Below, piece after piece: positions 9,588 through 18,608 of a DNA stretch of 64,000 nucleotides. The stretch spans positions 744,001-808,000 of the forward strand of contig NZ_UWOK01000001.1 of assembly GCF_900573985.1 (NCBI RefSeq), written 5' to 3'. Position 1 is the first letter of the stretch. The number at the start of each line of letters is the position of its first letter. Below the pieces are notes generated by a model that saw nothing but the letters and a program-made list of their open reading frames with translations, had not been told where the DNA came from and ran no database searches. The stretch comes from Campylobacter showae. Its GTDB lineage: Bacteria; Campylobacterota; Campylobacteria; Campylobacterales; Campylobacteraceae. Made by a program: the position numbers and the translations under genes.

Positions 9588-10304
9588 ATGAAATTCGGCT
9601 TTTTATCAGGTATTGGAGAAATAACTCCAAGTATTTTTTCAGGGCTTGATGCGGTAAATAAAGCCCGAATTTTTATAAATTTATACAACTGTTGCGCAGG
9701 TCGCGAGCTAAAAATTCCTCTTATTTATGCGTATTCGGGCTTAAATTTAGAGGAAATTTTTCTAAAGCGCATAGAGGATCTATGCGAGTTTAAAAATCCT
9801 AGCCGAAGTAAAATTTCAAGCTTTTGTATCGCCTCAAACGCCGTCATCTGCGCCTATAAAACGGGCAAATTTGACGCCGTCCCGCCGCTAGCCGTCTCTC
9901 CCAAGCACCCGGCCGCCAAGCTAATCCTTATGCTAAAATCCCAAAACGGAATATGTTTTGACGCGGACATAATGTTTTCTCAGTTTGTTTATGATAAAAT
10001 ACGCGCCAAACATTTTGATAAAAACGTTTATTTTCAAGACGGGATTATCTTTGCGGAGCAGGATGGGCGCAAGCTTTTTGGCGTTATGCCGTGCTTTAAG
10101 GAGATAACAAAAGAGCGGTTTCATCTGGCTAACTGCGAGATCGCCAGGGGCTTTGAGGCGCTTAGCGGCGGAGAGTTTGACAGGATGTTTATCGTAGCTC
10201 CGAGAAATGCGAATTTCTCGCGCTACATCGAGGTTAAACGGGAGTGCGGATGCGGCGGATCGCTGCGACTGGTGCCCTACACGATAAGTCATCATATTTT
10301 TTAA
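9588..10304 (+). CDS. Conserved hypothetical protein between DUF2325 and flavodoxin genes
   Basis: I do not recognise this 238-residue protein. It has no signal peptide or membrane segment. It carries nine cysteines, including YNCCAG near residue 34 and ECGCGG near the C terminus. These could bind a metal or iron-sulfur centre, but the spacing matches no family I know. It starts three bases after the DUF2325 stop and ends 11 bases before the flavodoxin start, so the three are almost certainly co-transcribed. The context suggests a redox or iron-related role, which is only inference. Confidence 0.7.
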   Translation: MKFGFLSGIGEITPSIFSGLDAVNKARIFINLYNCCAGRELKIPLIYAYSGLNLEEIFLKRIEDLCEFKNPSRSKISSFCIASNAVICAYKTGKFDAVPPLAVSPKHPAAKLILMLKSQNGICFDADIMFSQFVYDKIRAKHFDKNVYFQDGIIFAEQDGRKLFGVMPCFKEITKERFHLANCEIARGFEALSGGEFDRMFIVAPRNANFSRYIEVKRECGCGGSLRLVPYTISHHIF

Positions 10305-10315
10305 AGGAAATTTAA

Positions 10316-10807
10316 ATGATAGGTATCATTTTTGGAAGCAGTATGGGAAATACTGAGGAGGCGGCGAGCTTTTTAGCCGAGAATTTGGGGCTAGAAAACG
10401 AGCTTTTAAACGTAGCAAACTGCGACGCGGCTAAGCTAAACGGCTTTGACAAGCTGATTTTGGGCGTTTCTACCTGGGGTACGGGCGACCTTCAAGACGA
10501 CTGGGACGCATTTGATTTTGGTGGGCTAAAGCTTAGCGGCAAGACGGTTGCGATATTTGGGACGGGCGATGCCGAGAGCTATGCGGATAGCTTTTGCGGC
10601 GCGATGGGCAAGCTTTACGATGAGGTCGTAAAAGCAGGCGCAAACGTAGTGGGCGCAGTGTCCGTGGACGGATATAAATTTGACGAATCAGAAGCCGTAA
10701 GAGGCGGTAAATTCGTCGGTCTGCCTCTTGATGCGGACAACGAAAGCGAAAAAACCGAGCCTAGAATCAGCGCTTGGATAGAGCAGATCAAACCTCATTT
10801 TGCTTAA
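10316..10807 (+). CDS. fldA: Flavodoxin FldA
   Basis: This 163-residue protein is a long-chain flavodoxin, a small FMN-binding electron carrier. The phosphate-binding loop FGSSMGNTEEAA is at residues 5-16. The 50s loop has STWGTGDLQDDWD with an aromatic residue stacking on the flavin, and FGTGDAESYADSFCGAMG is the second flavin loop. In Campylobacter and Helicobacter flavodoxin is the electron acceptor of pyruvate oxidoreductase, so it probably serves the NifJ encoded at 1536. The ribosome site AAAGGAAATTTAA precedes the ATG, and a strong terminator follows. Confidence 0.95.
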   Translation: MIGIIFGSSMGNTEEAASFLAENLGLENELLNVANCDAAKLNGFDKLILGVSTWGTGDLQDDWDAFDFGGLKLSGKTVAIFGTGDAESYADSFCGAMGKLYDEVVKAGANVVGAVSVDGYKFDESEAVRGGKFVGLPLDADNESEKTEPRISAWIEQIKPHFA

Positions 10808-10823
10808 AACTTAATACTTCTAG

Positions 10824-10846
10824 TCGGGCTTTTTGCCCGGCATTTT
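10824..10846 (+). terminator. Rho-independent terminator of the flavodoxin unit
   Basis: CGGGC, a TTTTT loop and GCCCG form a compact stem 17 bases after the fldA stop, followed by GCATTTT. Confidence 0.7.
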
Positions 10847-10956
10847 CAATCCCAAACAAACTCAAACTAATCACTAAAATCGAATCTCTCAAATTTCAGT
10901 TTTCTTTAAAATCTTAAAGATAGAATTAAATTTATTTTTTAAATTTAGGAGAAAAA

Positions 10957-11838
10957 ATGGCGTATCAAGAATCTCGTTGGCAAAATTTTTACGAAAAAGC
11001 ATGGGCGACAAGGGCTCAGTTTATGGATGGGTGCCTAAAAAATGGACTTAATAGCTATCAAGCCGTAAAAATGCTAGAGAAAAAAGAGCGTTTAAATGTA
11101 TTAAGTATAGATAATGCCACTAGTAAAGTTGAGTGGAAGAAATTGCAACTTCCAGATACAAACGTTTTAAGGTTTGCCCGAATTCCTATCGTCCGACTCA
11201 CCACTAGACAAGGCGCTGAGCTAATCGTACCTTTTCACTCGTCGTTTAACTTCTTTGACATGCTGATAGATATCATCGACGAGACGGGGCCTTACGACAG
11301 TATCGTGGAGCTTGGCTGCGGATACGGTCGAAATTTGATTGAAATTTTTTATAGGGGCGGACCGACGAACGTGCGGTATTTCGGTGGAGAATTTACGCAA
11401 AGTGGCGTGGAAATCGCTAGCAAACTAGCAGCTGCGACGCCTAAAATGAATGCTAAATTTTTCCACTTTAATCACCTTGAGCCTAGCTTAGAGGGGCTAG
11501 ATTTGGGTAAAAAGGCCTTTGTTTTTACATGCCACTCTATCGAGCAGGTTAAAGAGATCCCGCCGCAATGGTTTGACGTAGTGGCAAATGCCGCCGACTT
11601 CGTGCGCTGCGCTCATCTAGAGCCGTTTGGATTCCAGGTAGAAGGAGCAAACGACGCTGTTAGCACGAGACAAAGAGAATTTTTTAAAGCTCAAGGCTGG
11701 AATGTAAATTTCGCCGAGACTTTTTTTAACGCCGCCAGACGAAACGTTATCGCTATAGACGATGCGATCGCCGATATCGGACTTTCTCAAGATCCTATGA
11801 ATCCGGGCTCAATAGCTTTTTGGCATACGAATAAATAG
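10957..11838 (+). CDS. Class I SAM-dependent methyltransferase
   Basis: The 293-residue protein carries the SAM-binding motif I as VELGCGYGRNLIEIFYRGG near residues 113-131, with an acidic residue at the end of strand 2 (YFGGEFTQSG) and FTCHSIEQV at motif IV. The N-terminal 100 residues are helical and not assigned, perhaps a substrate-recognition region. No substrate can be named. It has a good ribosome site (TTAGGAGAAAAA) and appears to be a single gene between the flavodoxin unit and luxS. Confidence 0.78.
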   Translation: MAYQESRWQNFYEKAWATRAQFMDGCLKNGLNSYQAVKMLEKKERLNVLSIDNATSKVEWKKLQLPDTNVLRFARIPIVRLTTRQGAELIVPFHSSFNFFDMLIDIIDETGPYDSIVELGCGYGRNLIEIFYRGGPTNVRYFGGEFTQSGVEIASKLAAATPKMNAKFFHFNHLEPSLEGLDLGKKAFVFTCHSIEQVKEIPPQWFDVVANAADFVRCAHLEPFGFQVEGANDAVSTRQREFFKAQGWNVNFAETFFNAARRNVIAIDDAIADIGLSQDPMNPGSIAFWHTNK

Positions 11839-11995
11839 TCGGTCGTATAAATTTAGCTAAAGTAGCCACTTTTGCGGTTGCGTTTTTTGGCTATCGGCTT
11901 AGTAAATTTGCATAAATGCAAATTTAAATCAAGCCGTGGCTAATAAAAATTTAGCTAAAATCACGCCGAATTTATGTTAAAAATAAGGAGAAAAT

Positions 11996-12511
11996 ATGCC
12001 TCTACTAGATAGTTTTTGCGTCGATCACGTGAGGATGAACGCACCCGGAGTGCGCCTGGCAAAGACGATGAAAACGCCAAAGGGCGACGATATAAGCGTG
12101 TTTGATTTGCGTTTTTGCAAGCCGAACGAAGAAATCTTGCCCGAAAAAGGCATCCACACGCTAGAGCATCTGTTTGCAGGCTTTATGCGAGATCATTTAA
12201 ACGGCAAGGGCGTTGAAATCATCGACATCTCGCCGATGGGCTGCAGGACGGGCTTTTATATGAGCGTTATCGGCGTGCCGAGCGAGGAGGCGGTCAAGGC
12301 CGCGTGGACGGCGTCGATGAAGGATATCCTAGGCGTCAAAAATCAAGAAGATATCCCCGAGCTTAACAAATATCAGTGCGGCACGTATAAAATGCATTCG
12401 CTTGACGAAGCGCACGCAATCGCAAGCAAAATTTTAGAGCGCGGACTAATCACGATAAATAACGAAGAGATCGCGCTAGACGTCGCTGCGATGGGGCTTA
12501 AAAAGCACTGA
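11996..12511 (+). CDS. luxS: S-ribosylhomocysteine lyase LuxS
   Basis: LuxS splits S-ribosylhomocysteine into homocysteine and DPD, the precursor of autoinducer-2, as part of the activated methyl cycle. The 171-residue length is normal. The metal-binding HTLEH (His54, Glu57, His58) and Cys128 in YQCGTY form the Fe/Zn site, and Cys83 in MGCRTGFY is the catalytic cysteine. The ribosome site AAGGAGAAAAT precedes the ATG. A terminator follows immediately, so it is monocistronic. Confidence 0.97.
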   Translation: MPLLDSFCVDHVRMNAPGVRLAKTMKTPKGDDISVFDLRFCKPNEEILPEKGIHTLEHLFAGFMRDHLNGKGVEIIDISPMGCRTGFYMSVIGVPSEEAVKAAWTASMKDILGVKNQEDIPELNKYQCGTYKMHSLDEAHAIASKILERGLITINNEEIALDVAAMGLKKH

Positions 12512-12526
12512 TCGCTCGTTAAATTT

Positions 12527-12548
12527 AGCCGCCGTTTGCGCGGCTTTT
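12527..12548 (+). terminator. Rho-independent terminator of luxS
   Basis: AGCCGC (12527-12532) pairs with GCGGCT (12540-12545) around a 7-base loop and is followed by TTT, 16 bases after the luxS stop. Confidence 0.7.
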
Positions 12549-12643
12549 ACTTTCGCGGCAAATTTGGGTAAAGCTCAAATTTGGCCCATTTTGCCGCACT
12601 CTTACTTCAAATTTTACTCTTTTAATATACAAAACCCGCTTCG

Positions 12644-12657
12644 TAATAAAATATAGT
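12644..12657 (+). promoter_or_regulatory. Promoter element shared with the downstream molybdoenzyme gene
   Basis: TAATAAAATATAGT includes TATAGT as a likely -10. The identical 14-mer is found at 13457-13470 upstream of the molybdoenzyme gene. Both lie in T/A-rich stretches typical of epsilonproteobacterial promoters. Confidence 0.45.
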
Positions 12658-12659
12658 GA

Positions 12660-12692
12660 TGTAATTTTAAGCGCTAAATTTATAAAATTACA
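12660..12692 (+). promoter_or_regulatory. 10-bp inverted repeat upstream of the TorC-like cytochrome gene
   Basis: TGTAATTTTA (12660-12669) and TAAAATTACA (12683-12692) are perfect inverted repeats with 13 bases between. They sit just downstream of the likely -10 at 12652-12657 and upstream of the ATG at 12719. The position suits a repressor or activator operator, though a transcript hairpin is also possible. Confidence 0.4.
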
Positions 12693-12718
12693 TTAATAAT
12701 TTTTTTTAAGGAAGTGCG

Positions 12719-13294
12719 ATGAAAAGTTTTAAATTCGTTTTGATCGCGGCCTGTGCGGCGGCGATAGGCTTAAACGCCGAGGTTTTAACAAAGACGACCG
12801 ATATATCGCTAGGCGGTAAAAAGGTCGGCAAGATCGAGGTTTTAACGCCGGTAGAGGTTGTCTCCAAAGACGGCGCAAAGGCTAAAATCAAGGTAAAAGG
12901 CGCCGTTTCGGCAAACTACCTGGCTCAGATACAGCGAAGCGTCAAAAATGCCGAGATTTTCACGGTTTTTGATGCCGAGAGTGAGGCGAATTTTAAGAAA
13001 ATAAAAGAGGTCGAGGACGACTACGGCGAGCTTTGGTATGAGGTCGAGGGCACGTACGAAGTCGCCGCAGACGCGCTAGGTAGCGACGCAAACGCGCTAT
13101 ATAAACAAGCTCAGCAAAAGTACGAGGAGACCTGCTCGGCGTGCCACCGCTTGCACGAGCCAAACAGCTTTACGGCGGCTCAGTGGCCGGCAAATTTACA
13201 GTCGATGATCGATACGAACTACGTCTCGCTAGAGGAGACGGAGCTAAATTTGATCGTTAAATACCTACAGCATAACGCAAAAACCGTAGAATAG
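12719..13294 (+). CDS. Periplasmic mono-haem c-type cytochrome, TMAO/DMSO reductase partner
   Basis: The 191-residue protein has a signal peptide (cleavage after about GLNA, residue 20), then an SH3-like beta region (residues 25-115), and a C-terminal haem-binding domain with CSACH at residues 139-143 followed by HEP and a W-P-L-M-like stretch. It resembles the cytochrome encoded next to the TorA-like reductase in C. jejuni (Cj0265c beside Cj0264c, from memory). It would pass electrons from the quinol pool to the molybdoenzyme encoded 326 bases downstream. The ribosome site is AAGGAAGTGCG. Confidence 0.8.
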   Translation: MKSFKFVLIAACAAAIGLNAEVLTKTTDISLGGKKVGKIEVLTPVEVVSKDGAKAKIKVKGAVSANYLAQIQRSVKNAEIFTVFDAESEANFKKIKEVEDDYGELWYEVEGTYEVAADALGSDANALYKQAQQKYEETCSACHRLHEPNSFTAAQWPANLQSMIDTNYVSLEETELNLIVKYLQHNAKTVE

Positions 13295-13456
13295 GGCTTT
13301 GGCGCGCCTAGCGCCCAGATCAAATTTGCTCGTCGCTTGAAGCGTAAAATTTAGCGACGCTTGTTCTTTAAATTTGGATTTTATGTTTTGCGGCGGCAAA
13401 TTTAATTTGCGGCGTCTTGCTCGCTAAAGAGCCGCGTTGCAAAAAGCGAGCGCCGC

Positions 13457-13620
13457 TAATAAAATATAGTTTTAAAAGTAAATAACGGAAAACGAGTCGC
13501 CAAATCGCGCCGGTGCCGCAAATATCGGCGATTTGGCTTTGCTTGGGTCTGCGACTTCGCGACTGCAAGCGCAAGGCGCGGGGGCTTGCTCCTGCGAGAA
13601 TTAAAATAAGGGAGAAACCG
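13457..13620 (+). promoter_or_regulatory. Promoter and structured leader of the molybdoenzyme gene
   Basis: The likely -10 is TATAGT at 13465-13470, inside the 14-mer shared with 12644-12657. The leader beyond it can fold: CAAATCGC (13501-13508) pairs with GCGATTTG (13528-13535), and a GCAAGC / GCTTGC hairpin lies close to the ribosome site AAGGGAG. This could be an attenuator or a metal- or cofactor-responsive leader, or just a terminator of the cytochrome gene followed by a new promoter. No known riboswitch consensus was recognised. Confidence 0.35.
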
Positions 13621-16062
13621 ATGAAAAGACGAGATTTCATCAAATTTTCGGCATTGGCGGCTACGGCTGCGCAGGCTAGCAGGATAGAAGGCGTTACGCA
13701 GACGATTTTCGATAACAAAAAGGTATTCGGCGCGAACAGATTCGGGCTTTTTTGGGCAAATACCAACTCAAATCAGATAGTTTCCGTTAGCGATTTCGAG
13801 GGCGATAAATTTCCTAATACGATGAATTACAGCCTGCCTGATTCCGTGCAAAACGAGGCTCGCGTGCTGTATCCGATGGTGCGCAAAAGCTATCTAAAAG
13901 CCAAGGGCGCGGCTAAATCCGAACTGCGAGGCAAAGAGGAATTCGTGCGCGTTAGTTGGGACGTCGCGCTTGATCTTGCCGCCAAGGCGTTAAAAGAAGC
14001 CCACGAGAAATACGGCAGCGAAGCGATCTACGGTGAGTGCTACTGGTGGGGCGGCAGCGGCAAGGTCAGCTGGGGGCGTACGGTCGCTCACAGGATGCTT
14101 AAAATTTTAGGCGGCTACGTGGAGGAAAGCGGCGATTATTCGACGGGGGCGGGTCTGGTTATCATGCCTCACGTGCTAGGCTCAAGCGCGGTTTACGATA
14201 CGCCGACTAAGTGGGCGGCGATAGTTAAAAACGCTAAAAACGTCGTATTTTGGGCGACCGATCCTATCGTAACAAATCAAATTTCATCCGTGCCTCCTAC
14301 TCACGAGGGCTACGTAGGTATAAAAGAGCTTAAAAAATCGGGCATTAAAACATATAGCGTAAACGCGATGGTAAACGATACGGCGCGCTACTTCGGCTCC
14401 GAGAATATCATCGTACGCCCTAATACCGACGCGGCGTTAATTATCGGCATGTGCCACCATCTGTTTACGAACAAGCTCTACGACGAGGAATTTATCAAAA
14501 AATACACCGTCGGATTTAATAAATTTAAAGACTACTTTATGGGCGAGACCGACAAAGTCGTAAAAGACGCGGAGTGGGCGAGCAAAATTTGCGGCGTAGC
14601 GGCGGATAAGATAAAAAGCTTCGCCGAGGCTTTGGCAAAAGAGCCTACGACCGTGCTTATAGGCCGCGCGCTTCAAAGAGCCGACCACGGCGAGCAGCCT
14701 TTCTGGGCGCTTATAGCTCTTAACGCGATGCTAGGCTATATCGGTAAAGAAGGCCTTGGCTTTGAGTTTAGCCTAGGATACGACTCGGGCGGTATGACGA
14801 ATAAAATTTCACCGACGCTAAAAGGCATCAGCACGCGCATTAGCGAAAAATACGAAAATTTAGGCAAGGCCCCTTGGAAAGACGCTAAAAACGTCACCAT
14901 TCCGTCCTCTCGTAGCATCGAGGCCTTAGAGTATCCCGGCAAAGAGATCGACTACGACGGCACCAAGATTAAACTACCTCGCATGAGAGTGGCGTATATG
15001 GCCTCAGGCTCGATGTTTACGCGCCATCAAGACGTAAACAACGCCGTCAAGCAGTGGAGAAAATTCGAAACCGTCATCACCGCCGAGCCTTATTGGACCA
15101 GCACGGCGAAATTTAGCGACATCGTACTACCCGTAGCTATCGAAGTGGAGCGTAACGATATAAACCAAACCGGCGACAGCGGCGAATATATCGTAGCCTA
15201 TAAACCCGTCATCGCGCCGATGGGCGAGAGCAAGAGCGACTTTTGGATCTGCGAGCAAATTTGCAAACGCTGGGGCTACGGCGAGGCGTTTAGCGAGGGC
15301 AAGGACGAGCTCGGCTGGATGAAGGAATTTTACGCCGACGCGGCCGAGCAGGCCAAGGGGCTAAATTTAAGCATGCCTAGCTTTGAGGAATTCTACGAAA
15401 AAGGCTACGTGAGATTTGAAAAAGACAACACCGAAACCGAGCTATACACGCGTCTAGCGGCATTCCGCGAAAATCCTGCCAAAAACCGCCTAGGTACGCC
15501 GTCTGGCAAGATAGAGATCTACTCGCCTACGATTGCAAAGATGAACTACGCCGACTGCCCGCCGATGCCTACGTGGATCGAGCCAAAAGAGTGGCTAGGC
15601 AACGCGACGAAAAAGTACCCGCTGCATGTCGTTAGCCCACACTCTCGCTACCGCTTGCACAGCCAGCTAAACAACTCTATCATTAGAAATTTTGCCGAAG
15701 TTAGCGGTAGAGAGCCGGTGCTAATAAATCCAAAAGACGCCAAAGAGCGCGGACTAGCTACGGGCGACGTCGCTCGCGTATTTAACGACCGCGGCGAAAT
15801 TTTAGCTGGCGTACTAGTCACCGATATCGTTCCTGAGCGCGTCGTAGCTATCTGCGAGGGCGCGTGGTACAACCCTGAAAAATGGGGCGAAAAGAGCCTC
15901 TGCCAGCATGGCTGCGTAAACGTGCTAACCTTTGACAAAGGCACATCCAAACTCGCGCAAAGCAACTCGGCTCACACCGTGCTAGCGCAGATTGAGAAAT
16001 TTAAGGGGGAGATTAGGCCGATAACGGCGTTTTCAAAACCAAAAATCCTACAAAGCATTTAA
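13621..16062 (+). CDS. Tat-exported molybdopterin TMAO/DMSO (biotin sulfoxide)-type reductase
   Basis: This is a periplasmic molybdenum enzyme of the DMSO reductase family, TorA/BisC branch, reducing N- or S-oxides at the end of anaerobic respiration. I chose the ATG at 13621 (AAGGGAGAAACCG upstream), giving 813 residues and a classic twin-arginine signal (KRRDFIKFSALAATAAQAS). The N terminus lacks the four-cysteine iron-sulfur motif, as expected for TorA-type enzymes. Motifs include YGECYWWGGSGKVSWGRT, where the residue at the Mo ligand position is a serine as in TorA/DorA, and TWIEPKEWLG and SPHSRYRLHSQLNN in the C-terminal cofactor domain. The upstream cytochrome is its likely electron donor. 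Confidence 0.92.
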   Translation: MKRRDFIKFSALAATAAQASRIEGVTQTIFDNKKVFGANRFGLFWANTNSNQIVSVSDFEGDKFPNTMNYSLPDSVQNEARVLYPMVRKSYLKAKGAAKSELRGKEEFVRVSWDVALDLAAKALKEAHEKYGSEAIYGECYWWGGSGKVSWGRTVAHRMLKILGGYVEESGDYSTGAGLVIMPHVLGSSAVYDTPTKWAAIVKNAKNVVFWATDPIVTNQISSVPPTHEGYVGIKELKKSGIKTYSVNAMVNDTARYFGSENIIVRPNTDAALIIGMCHHLFTNKLYDEEFIKKYTVGFNKFKDYFMGETDKVVKDAEWASKICGVAADKIKSFAEALAKEPTTVLIGRALQRADHGEQPFWALIALNAMLGYIGKEGLGFEFSLGYDSGGMTNKISPTLKGISTRISEKYENLGKAPWKDAKNVTIPSSRSIEALEYPGKEIDYDGTKIKLPRMRVAYMASGSMFTRHQDVNNAVKQWRKFETVITAEPYWTSTAKFSDIVLPVAIEVERNDINQTGDSGEYIVAYKPVIAPMGESKSDFWICEQICKRWGYGEAFSEGKDELGWMKEFYADAAEQAKGLNLSMPSFEEFYEKGYVRFEKDNTETELYTRLAAFRENPAKNRLGTPSGKIEIYSPTIAKMNYADCPPMPTWIEPKEWLGNATKKYPLHVVSPHSRYRLHSQLNNSIIRNFAEVSGREPVLINPKDAKERGLATGDVARVFNDRGEILAGVLVTDIVPERVVAICEGAWYNPEKWGEKSLCQHGCVNVLTFDKGTSKLAQSNSAHTVLAQIEKFKGEIRPITAFSKPKILQSI

Positions 16063-16065
16063 TGC

Positions 16066-16182
16066 GTCGTCTCGCGGGCATCTTTGCTTGATCTCGTAAA
16101 ATTTTCGCTCCGCAGGCTATATGCCTAGCGTACGCTCAAATTTTACTTCAAAACAAGCAAATCTACTCCGCGATACTTCCGC
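16066..16182 (+). repeat. Dispersed intergenic repeat, copy A
   Basis: This roughly 117-base element begins just after the molybdoenzyme stop. It shares GTCTCGCG at the left, CGATACTTC at the right and a central block (TTTTCGCTCCGCAGGCTATA onwards) with the copies at 37149-37267 and, inverted, 37389-37508. The centre folds as CGC-AGGC-TATAT-GCCT-A-GCG. See the finding on covariation. Confidence 0.7.
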
Positions 16183-16325
16183 TTGTCTTTTTACGCTCAA
16201 ATTTGCAGTTTGTTGAATTTGAGCGTAAATTTACTTTCTTTCGTATCCGTCAAATTTGAGCTTAAATTTTACGCGAACTAAAAACTCTGCTAAAATTCGC
16301 TCAAATTTAACCCAAAGGTCGTGCC

Positions 16326-17042
16326 GTGCAAATCCCGAATTTGATCCGAAATTTTATCCGCAAACGTATCGTTTCGGAGTGCGTTTTACTGCCTTTTTTC
16401 TACCCCGACGAGGGCGAGTTTGAGAGTTTTCAGGAGGGATATAGGCTCGCTAGCCGCAAAACGGGCGAGGAGCTAGCAGACGATACTCCCGGACAGTGGC
16501 GCAAGAGCTGGCGGGTCATCGCGCGTAACGGCATGGACGATCCGTTTTTTGTCGATTTTGCCCTGGGGGACGCCTCGCCCGTGTATTTTGCGTATCACGG
16601 AGCCGGCTCGTGGGAGCCGATAAAGGTCGCGGACGACATCGTTAAATTTGAAGAAATTTTAACCGCCCTCGCCGCGCTTGAGGCGCCTTGCTCGCTTGAA
16701 GCGATTGCACCGCTTACTGATTTAAACAACGAATTTTACCGCGAGCTGGCGGACGATTACGCGCGGAAAGATGAAGCGCGCGTGGAGCCGGGATATAGAT
16801 ATTTCAGCGTTTTCATCGAGGACTTAGGTGCTGATAAGGTAAAAACGCTCGTGTTTTTAAAGAAATTTTTTGAAGATGGGAGCTTTGCGGCGACCAAAGA
16901 TAGGGCGCAAGATTTGCCGTTTTGCGTATTTAGCGGCATAGAGGAGCTAGCACTGCCGCTGCAAGACAAACTTGCCTCGCTCGAAGTTAAATTTAACGCC
17001 CGCGAGATAACTTTTAGCGAATTTATCGCGTGTCAAGGCTAA
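16326..17042 (+). CDS. SMI1/KNR4 (SUKH)-like protein
   Basis: The 238-residue cytoplasmic protein begins with GTG at 16326 (AAAGG 7 bases upstream). Its middle reads DPFFVDFALGDASPVYFAYH and then GSWEPIKVADDIVKFEEIL, which is the pattern of the SMI1/KNR4 or SUKH fold: a residue loop followed by F-x-E-F/L-L at the end. SUKH proteins are often immunity proteins against contact-dependent toxins. No toxin gene lies next to it here, so it may be an orphan immunity or housekeeping member. It appears monocistronic. Confidence 0.55.
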   Translation: MQIPNLIRNFIRKRIVSECVLLPFFYPDEGEFESFQEGYRLASRKTGEELADDTPGQWRKSWRVIARNGMDDPFFVDFALGDASPVYFAYHGAGSWEPIKVADDIVKFEEILTALAALEAPCSLEAIAPLTDLNNEFYRELADDYARKDEARVEPGYRYFSVFIEDLGADKVKTLVFLKKFFEDGSFAATKDRAQDLPFCVFSGIEELALPLQDKLASLEVKFNAREITFSEFIACQG

Positions 17043-17091
17043 TTTATTTAAATTTCGCTATGATACGCCGCATTTTTTAAAAAGGATAAAC

Positions 17092-17397
17092 ATGAAAAAA
17101 TCACTGCTTTTCGTCGCGCTTTGCGCTTTTGCCGGACAGCTTGCGGCTGCTGAGATGCCTGCTGCTTGCGAGGAGTACAAAAAGGTTTCTTACGATTTCA
17201 TCGATTCGATGGCAAAACAAGCTCAGGCTCAGGGTAAAAAGGACTTTGACGTCGCCGCGACGAAAAAAGAGTTTGAGGCCGACTACGCGAGCATAAAAAA
17301 GATGAGCAAAGAGGAACAAGAATCTACGTGCAACCAAGGCATAGCCGAGGTAAAAGAGCTTGAAAATATGCTAAAAATGATGGGATCGATAAAGTAA
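17092..17397 (+). CDS. Small periplasmic DUF5339-like protein
   Basis: This 101-residue protein has a signal peptide (MKKSLLFVALCAFAGQLAAA), then a helical mature part with two cysteines (PAACEEY and ESTCNQG) that could form a disulfide. The pattern, C-x-E-Y near the start and a charged helix ending in LENMLKMM, is that of DUF5339 proteins common in Campylobacter. The function is unknown. The ribosome site AAAAGGATAAAC supports the start. Confidence 0.7.
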   Translation: MKKSLLFVALCAFAGQLAAAEMPAACEEYKKVSYDFIDSMAKQAQAQGKKDFDVAATKKEFEADYASIKKMSKEEQESTCNQGIAEVKELENMLKMMGSIK

Positions 17398-17484
17398 ATT
17401 TAAGCGGCTTCAGCTTATTTACGCTCCCAAAATCCGTGTTTAAATATCAAATTTGAGCGCGGATTTTTAAATTTCACAAAACCG

Positions 17485-18441
17485 TCACTCAGGCACGCAA
17501 ATTTCGCTGCGTCGCATCGCTTTTACCGTGCAAAAGCCCACGATACCTATAAAAACGCACAATATAGCAAAACCCGCCGTTCCCGCAAACAAGAAAAACT
17601 TAATCCCATTAAACTCGAACGCTCGCAAAAATGCGATGCTAGCCGCAGCCGTCGGGAAGGTAAACGCCCACCACGAGAGGAAAAATTTGAGTCGCAAAAA
17701 GCTTTTAAACATAAAAAGGATGAGAAGCGCGAAAAATAGCGTGACGTAGAGCATGATCTTCGCGGTTGCGTCAAAACCGCCGGTGAGCTTGACGTAGTCC
17801 AAAAACGCCATAGCGGGCGGTGCGATCACGATGAAAAGCGTCGGGATAAATTTCTGCGGCATCTGATCGTGAAAGATGATGCGGTAAAATAAAACCGCAA
17901 AAAGTACGGGCCAAAAAAATATCCCGATCGCAAAATAATACCACGCAATCTCGCTCACGGCGGGCGCTGCTAGCGGGACGAAGAGATTACCCACGATAGG
18001 GATGAACCACGCGGGGTTTGAGTGCGCGATCTGGACGTTATTTTTGATCCAAAATGAGACGACGTGCAGCGTGATAAAGGTCTGAAACGCCGTGCCTGCG
18101 GAAAAAAGCGCGTCGTAAACGGGGGCAAAGTCCCGCCAGAGCGAGGCGACTAGTAGCGTGCCGATCGAAAATGCGGCGAAAAAATTTACCCGCACCGGAT
18201 GGAAAAACTCCGCCTTGCAAGCTTGCTGGTATCTGATCAGCTTTGCCGCGTAACAAGCGCAGATGAGCGCGTATGCTAGGCTAGCCGCGCCGCGTAAAAT
18301 CTCAAAAACCGCGCCTGAGATATCAAAGATCAAATTTAGCCGCTCGTATGCGAGAGCTAGCCCACCAAGCCCCATAACTACGGTGTAAAACATAATCGGA
18401 AAGTGCTGCAGCCAGCTTGGTTTTTCGTCCTGCGTTTTCAT
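17485..18441 (-). CDS. TDT/SLAC1-family anion channel or dicarboxylate transporter (TehA-like)
   Basis: The 318-residue protein is almost entirely hydrophobic, with about ten membrane helices and the early motif HFPIMFYTVVMGLGGLALAY. This is the signature of the tellurite-resistance/dicarboxylate transporter (TDT) family, which includes TehA and plant SLAC1 channels. The family phenylalanine gate cannot be placed by eye. It runs opposite to its neighbours and has its own ribosome site (CGAGGAAAAAT). The substrate is unknown; the name tellurite resistance reflects overexpression effects in E. coli. Confidence 0.8.
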   Translation of the reverse strand: MKTQDEKPSWLQHFPIMFYTVVMGLGGLALAYERLNLIFDISGAVFEILRGAASLAYALICACYAAKLIRYQQACKAEFFHPVRVNFFAAFSIGTLLVASLWRDFAPVYDALFSAGTAFQTFITLHVVSFWIKNNVQIAHSNPAWFIPIVGNLFVPLAAPAVSEIAWYYFAIGIFFWPVLFAVLFYRIIFHDQMPQKFIPTLFIVIAPPAMAFLDYVKLTGGFDATAKIMLYVTLFFALLILFMFKSFLRLKFFLSWWAFTFPTAAASIAFLRAFEFNGIKFFLFAGTAGFAILCVFIGIVGFCTVKAMRRSEICVPE

Positions 18442-18608
18442 ATTTTTCCTCGTTTTTTCTAAATTTTACCCCAATTTTAGCGCAATTTCGGTGAGTTAGT
18501 CACGAAATAAATCAATGCTTAAAATATTTTGTAGCTAAATTTTATCACCGAGCTTTTACGTAAAAGAAAATATAATTAAACAAAACCGAATTTAACCAAG
18601 GAGTGCGT

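Noticed and set aside
13513..13620. Longer N terminus for the molybdoenzyme from 13513
   Set aside because: The added 36 residues are unlike any signal and precede a perfect Tat signal whose ATG at 13621 has a good ribosome site; the added part lies in a structured leader.
16326..17042. SUKH-like gene as part of a toxin-immunity pair
   Set aside because: No toxin or secretion gene lies on either side, so only the domain similarity is reported.
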